DNA from: Beduinella massiliensis
GTDB taxonomy: Bacteria > Bacillota > Clostridia > Christensenellales > Aristaeellaceae
Length of the DNA stretch: 64,000 bases
Direction of reading: 5' to 3'
NCBI RefSeq assembly: GCF_900199405.1
Contig: NZ_LT963430.1
Location: 1,178,001-1,242,000, forward strand
Part shown: one piece after another, positions 62,255 through 64,000 of the stretch
Layout of the letters: each line of letters starts with the position of its first letter
Position numbering within the stretch: position 1 is the stretch's first letter
Notes under the pieces: generated by a model
Told to the model about the DNA's origin: nothing
Database searches by the model: none
What the model saw: only the letters and a program-made list of their open reading frames with translations
Translations under genes and position numbers: made by a program

Positions 62255-62356
62255 ATCGAGCCGGGCGGGGCGTTTTCCTCCGAAAAATCCACAGAATTTT
62301 TCGGGAGAAAACAGATCCCGTCACATTCGCGCAAAAGGAGCTTTCATTCTGCATGA

Positions 62357-62412
62357 GGCCATCGCGAAAGCCGATGGCCGGGAGTCGGATGGTTTGATCC
62401 ATCCGGCTTTTT
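62357..62412 (+). terminator. Paired hairpins upstream of the chemotaxis genes
   Basis: First hairpin GGCCATCG (62357-62364) / CGATGGCC (62372-62379) with a CGAAAGC loop. Second hairpin AGTCGGATGG (62383-62392) / CCATCCGGCT (62399-62408), then TTTTTGT: a good intrinsic terminator. It ends the GH43 transcript. The adjoining first hairpin suggests a possible switch-like leader, but no known riboswitch matches. Confidence 0.6.
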
Positions 62413-62476
62413 GTATGCACAAAGCGGCAGCGTGCGCAAGCGTCGTGTGTTCGGAAATAGAATTGTTCGGTTACAC

Positions 62477-62505
62477 TTGAGAACGGACTGCTTTTGATGT
62501 ATACT
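62477..62505 (+). promoter_or_regulatory. Promoter of the chemotaxis genes
   Basis: TTGAGA (62477-62482), 17 bp, TATACT (62500-62505), about 30 bases before the first CheW-like gene. Confidence 0.6.
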
Positions 62506-62534
62506 GGTGTTAACAGGAAATGGAGCTGATTGCG

Positions 62535-62984
62535 ATGTCGGGCGCCGTGGCGGAAGAGGCCGGGCAGGTGTTTTTATGCGTCCGGATAGCCCCCCGGCTT
62601 TTTTTAGTGCCTGTGGGCTCCATCGAATCCATCGTCTCCGCGCGGCGGCTCTTCGATGCGCCGGAAAAGGAAGGAATGCGCGTATACAGGCTGTGCGACC
62701 TGCTGGGCATACCGGCGAAGGCGGAGGAGGCATACGCGCTCATGCTGCGTTTGCCGCAGGGACGTTTCGGTGTGCTCGTCGAGGAGGCAATGAACCCCAT
62801 GACGCTCCGCGCAGATGAAATGCTGCGCATGCCGCCGGAGGTAATCGGAGCGGAAAATACCTTTTTGACGGGAATCTGGCTTGCGGAGGATCGGCGGCCC
62901 GTCTTTTTGCTGGACATGGAAGTGCTGCTGCAAGGCGCCGTGTTACGACAGGAGGAGGGGGAAGGCATTGCGCATACGCGTTGA
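62535..62984 (+). CDS. CheW-like protein
   Basis: About 149 residues, one CheW-type beta-barrel (VFLCVRIAPRLFLVPVGSIESIV, then RVYRLCDLLGIP and FGVLVEEA). CheW adaptors couple chemoreceptors to the CheA kinase. The ATG at 62535 has GGAG nine bases upstream; an ATG at 62520 is possible. It overlaps the next CheW-like gene by 17 bases. Confidence 0.75.
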   Translation: MSGAVAEEAGQVFLCVRIAPRLFLVPVGSIESIVSARRLFDAPEKEGMRVYRLCDLLGIPAKAEEAYALMLRLPQGRFGVLVEEAMNPMTLRADEMLRMPPEVIGAENTFLTGIWLAEDRRPVFLLDMEVLLQGAVLRQEEGEGIAHTR

Positions 62985-63258
62985 GCGTACCTGGTATCCG
63001 ATCGACCTATCGCGTCTGGTCACGATCCTTCCGGATCCGGACGTGACCCCGGTGCCCAAAGCCCCGGCGGACGTCGCGGGCGTGCTGATCTACGAAGGCT
63101 TTCCGGTCGCCGCGCTTTGGCCGGGGGAGCGGACGGAAGAACCGTGCCGCTGCGCCGTGCTGGTCAAAAACCCGAAAGGCGGGCTCTGCGGTTATTTGGG
63201 GCAGGAAGTCGACATGGACGGCGAGGCGGAGGAAGAGGTGCTTGGTGCATTTCACTGA
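62968..63258 (+). CDS. Short CheW-like protein
   Basis: A 96-residue protein in the CheW style (YPIDLSRLVTILPDPDV, then GVLIYEGFPVAALWP and CRCAVLVKNPKGGLCGYLG) but only about two thirds of a CheW domain. The start is a TTG with GGAGGAGGGG upstream, inside the previous gene. It overlaps cheR by 14 bases. It may pair with the gene before it or be a reduced adaptor. Confidence 0.65.
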   Translation: MRIRVERTWYPIDLSRLVTILPDPDVTPVPKAPADVAGVLIYEGFPVAALWPGERTEEPCRCAVLVKNPKGGLCGYLGQEVDMDGEAEEEVLGAFH

Positions 63259-64000
63259 TGGAGAATTTGATCGGCTCGTATCGTACGTGGAAACAAGGTA
63301 CGGCATCGACCTGCGAAAAAAGCGTACGCTTGCCGAATGCCGCCTGGGTCTGGAGATGGCCAAGCAGGGCATCGATACGCTGAGCGCATTTCTGGACGGC
63401 ATCGGGGCGGACAGAACCGACAGGCTGGAGGCGGCGCTGATGAACCGCCTGACGACGAATTATACGTTCTTCATGCGAGAGGACAGTCATTTTACGTTTC
63501 TAACAGACCAAATTCTCCCGGAGGTTTCGGGCGGGGCGGATTGCTTCCGCGCGTGGAGCGCGGGCTGCGCCAGCGGGGAAGAGGCTTATACCCTCGCCAT
63601 GACGCTGCTGGATGCGGCGCAGAGGCAGCCGCTTCCGCGCTGCGAAATATTGGCGACGGACATCTCGGAAGCGGCGCTTGAGAAGGCGAAGGCCGCGAAG
63701 TACCCGATCAGAGCGCTGGAACGGCTGCCGGAACGTTGGCGGCAGAGCTATTGCAGGCAGGAGGGAGAGATGTTTTACCTCCGCGAACAGGTGAAGCGCC
63801 TCGTAACCTTTCAGAAGATGAACCTGATGACGCCTTGCGCAGGACAGGAGCGGTACGACCTGATTCTCTGCCGTAACGTCATGATCTACTTTGGAGAAGG
63901 GGCCCGCAGGCGTCTCGCCGAAAGGCTCTATGCCAGCCTGAAGCACGGCGGCTATCTCTTCGTGGGCCATACGGAGCTGCTCACGCGTGATGAGCAGCGT
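63245..64000 (+). CDS. cheR: Chemotaxis protein methyltransferase CheR (partial)
   Basis: 252 codons to the window edge, with no stop. An N-terminal CheR helical domain (YVETRYGIDLRKKR) is followed by a SAM-dependent methyltransferase core: TTNYTFFMREDSHF, FRAWSAGCASGEEAYTLAM (SAM site), EILATDISEAALEKA and DLILCRNVMIYF. It methylates chemoreceptor glutamates during adaptation. The start is GTG 63245 or TTG 63242. Only the last residues are missing. Confidence 0.93.
   Translation, partial: MHFTDGEFDRLVSYVETRYGIDLRKKRTLAECRLGLEMAKQGIDTLSAFLDGIGADRTDRLEAALMNRLTTNYTFFMREDSHFTFLTDQILPEVSGGADCFRAWSAGCASGEEAYTLAMTLLDAAQRQPLPRCEILATDISEAALEKAKAAKYPIRALERLPERWRQSYCRQEGEMFYLREQVKRLVTFQKMNLMTPCAGQERYDLILCRNVMIYFGEGARRRLAERLYASLKHGGYLFVGHTELLTRDEQR

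Noticed and set aside
62270-62412. A possible cyclic-di-GMP riboswitch before the chemotaxis genes
   Set aside because: The GCGAAAGCC stretch recalls class I elements, but the conserved GGCAAACC and docking parts are absent. I kept only the hairpins.
1-64000. CRISPR arrays, rRNA genes, prophage or conjugation genes
   Set aside because: Scanned for regular short repeats, rRNA signatures and phage or relaxase motifs; none seen in the window.

Overview
The window looks like a chromosomal segment of a GC-rich, anaerobic, probably gut-associated Clostridia-type Firmicute. The evidence is the comM/dprA-topA-trmFO-hslV-hslU block (a Firmicute synteny), a T-box leader, YesM/YesN-type two-component systems, Lpl/Ytc-type sugar importers without a local ATPase, and an oleate hydratase. 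A finer placement (for example Christensenellales) is only a guess. Most genes are strongly GC-rich, so the AT-richer patches (about 140-1270, 2860-5500, 16780-17900, and both insertion sequences) stand out as acquired or decaying DNA.

Layout. 1-1000: the end of a probable PMT-type glycosyltransferase and an AT-rich HD hydrolase. 1324-12256: DNA uptake, topology and proteolysis genes (comM, dprA, topA, trmFO, hslV, hslU). A 2.65-kb divergent LysR/metallo-hydrolase segment has been inserted exactly between comM and dprA and is flanked by a 46-bp duplication of the comM 3' end. 12346-16515: a phosphotransferase-fold protein, then leuCDB behind a leucine T-box. 16793-20102: frameshifted remnants, an SGNH esterase and an IS3-family element. 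20132-23440: gltX and glnS in tandem.

23584-42960 and 51448-62254 are glycan-utilisation regions. They hold GH51, a GH36-like protein, GH27, GH2 and GH43 enzymes, three sugar-type ABC importers (solute-binding proteins plus permeases, no ATPase), two YesM/YesN sensor-regulator pairs, an AraC and an ArsR-type regulator. Substrates are probably arabinose-, galactose- and hemicellulose-type oligosaccharides. Between them lie an acyltransferase, oleate hydratase, a LysR / cyclophilin-like lipoprotein / DUF3737 cluster, an MsrA-MsrB fusion, tRNA-Ile and an IS481-type element with unusual 27-bp flanking direct repeats. The window ends in chemotaxis genes (two CheW-like proteins and a CheR cut by the window edge), implying a motile cell.

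The most unusual points are the comM 3'-end duplication around the inserted segment, the 27-bp repeats around the IS481-type element, three solute-binding proteins with cleavable signals but no lipobox, a Shine-Dalgarno-masking hairpin before the gene at 51448, a 100-bp inverted-repeat element at 54935-55034, and a tandem duplicated permease separated by a terminator. I see no CRISPR array, rRNA or prophage.
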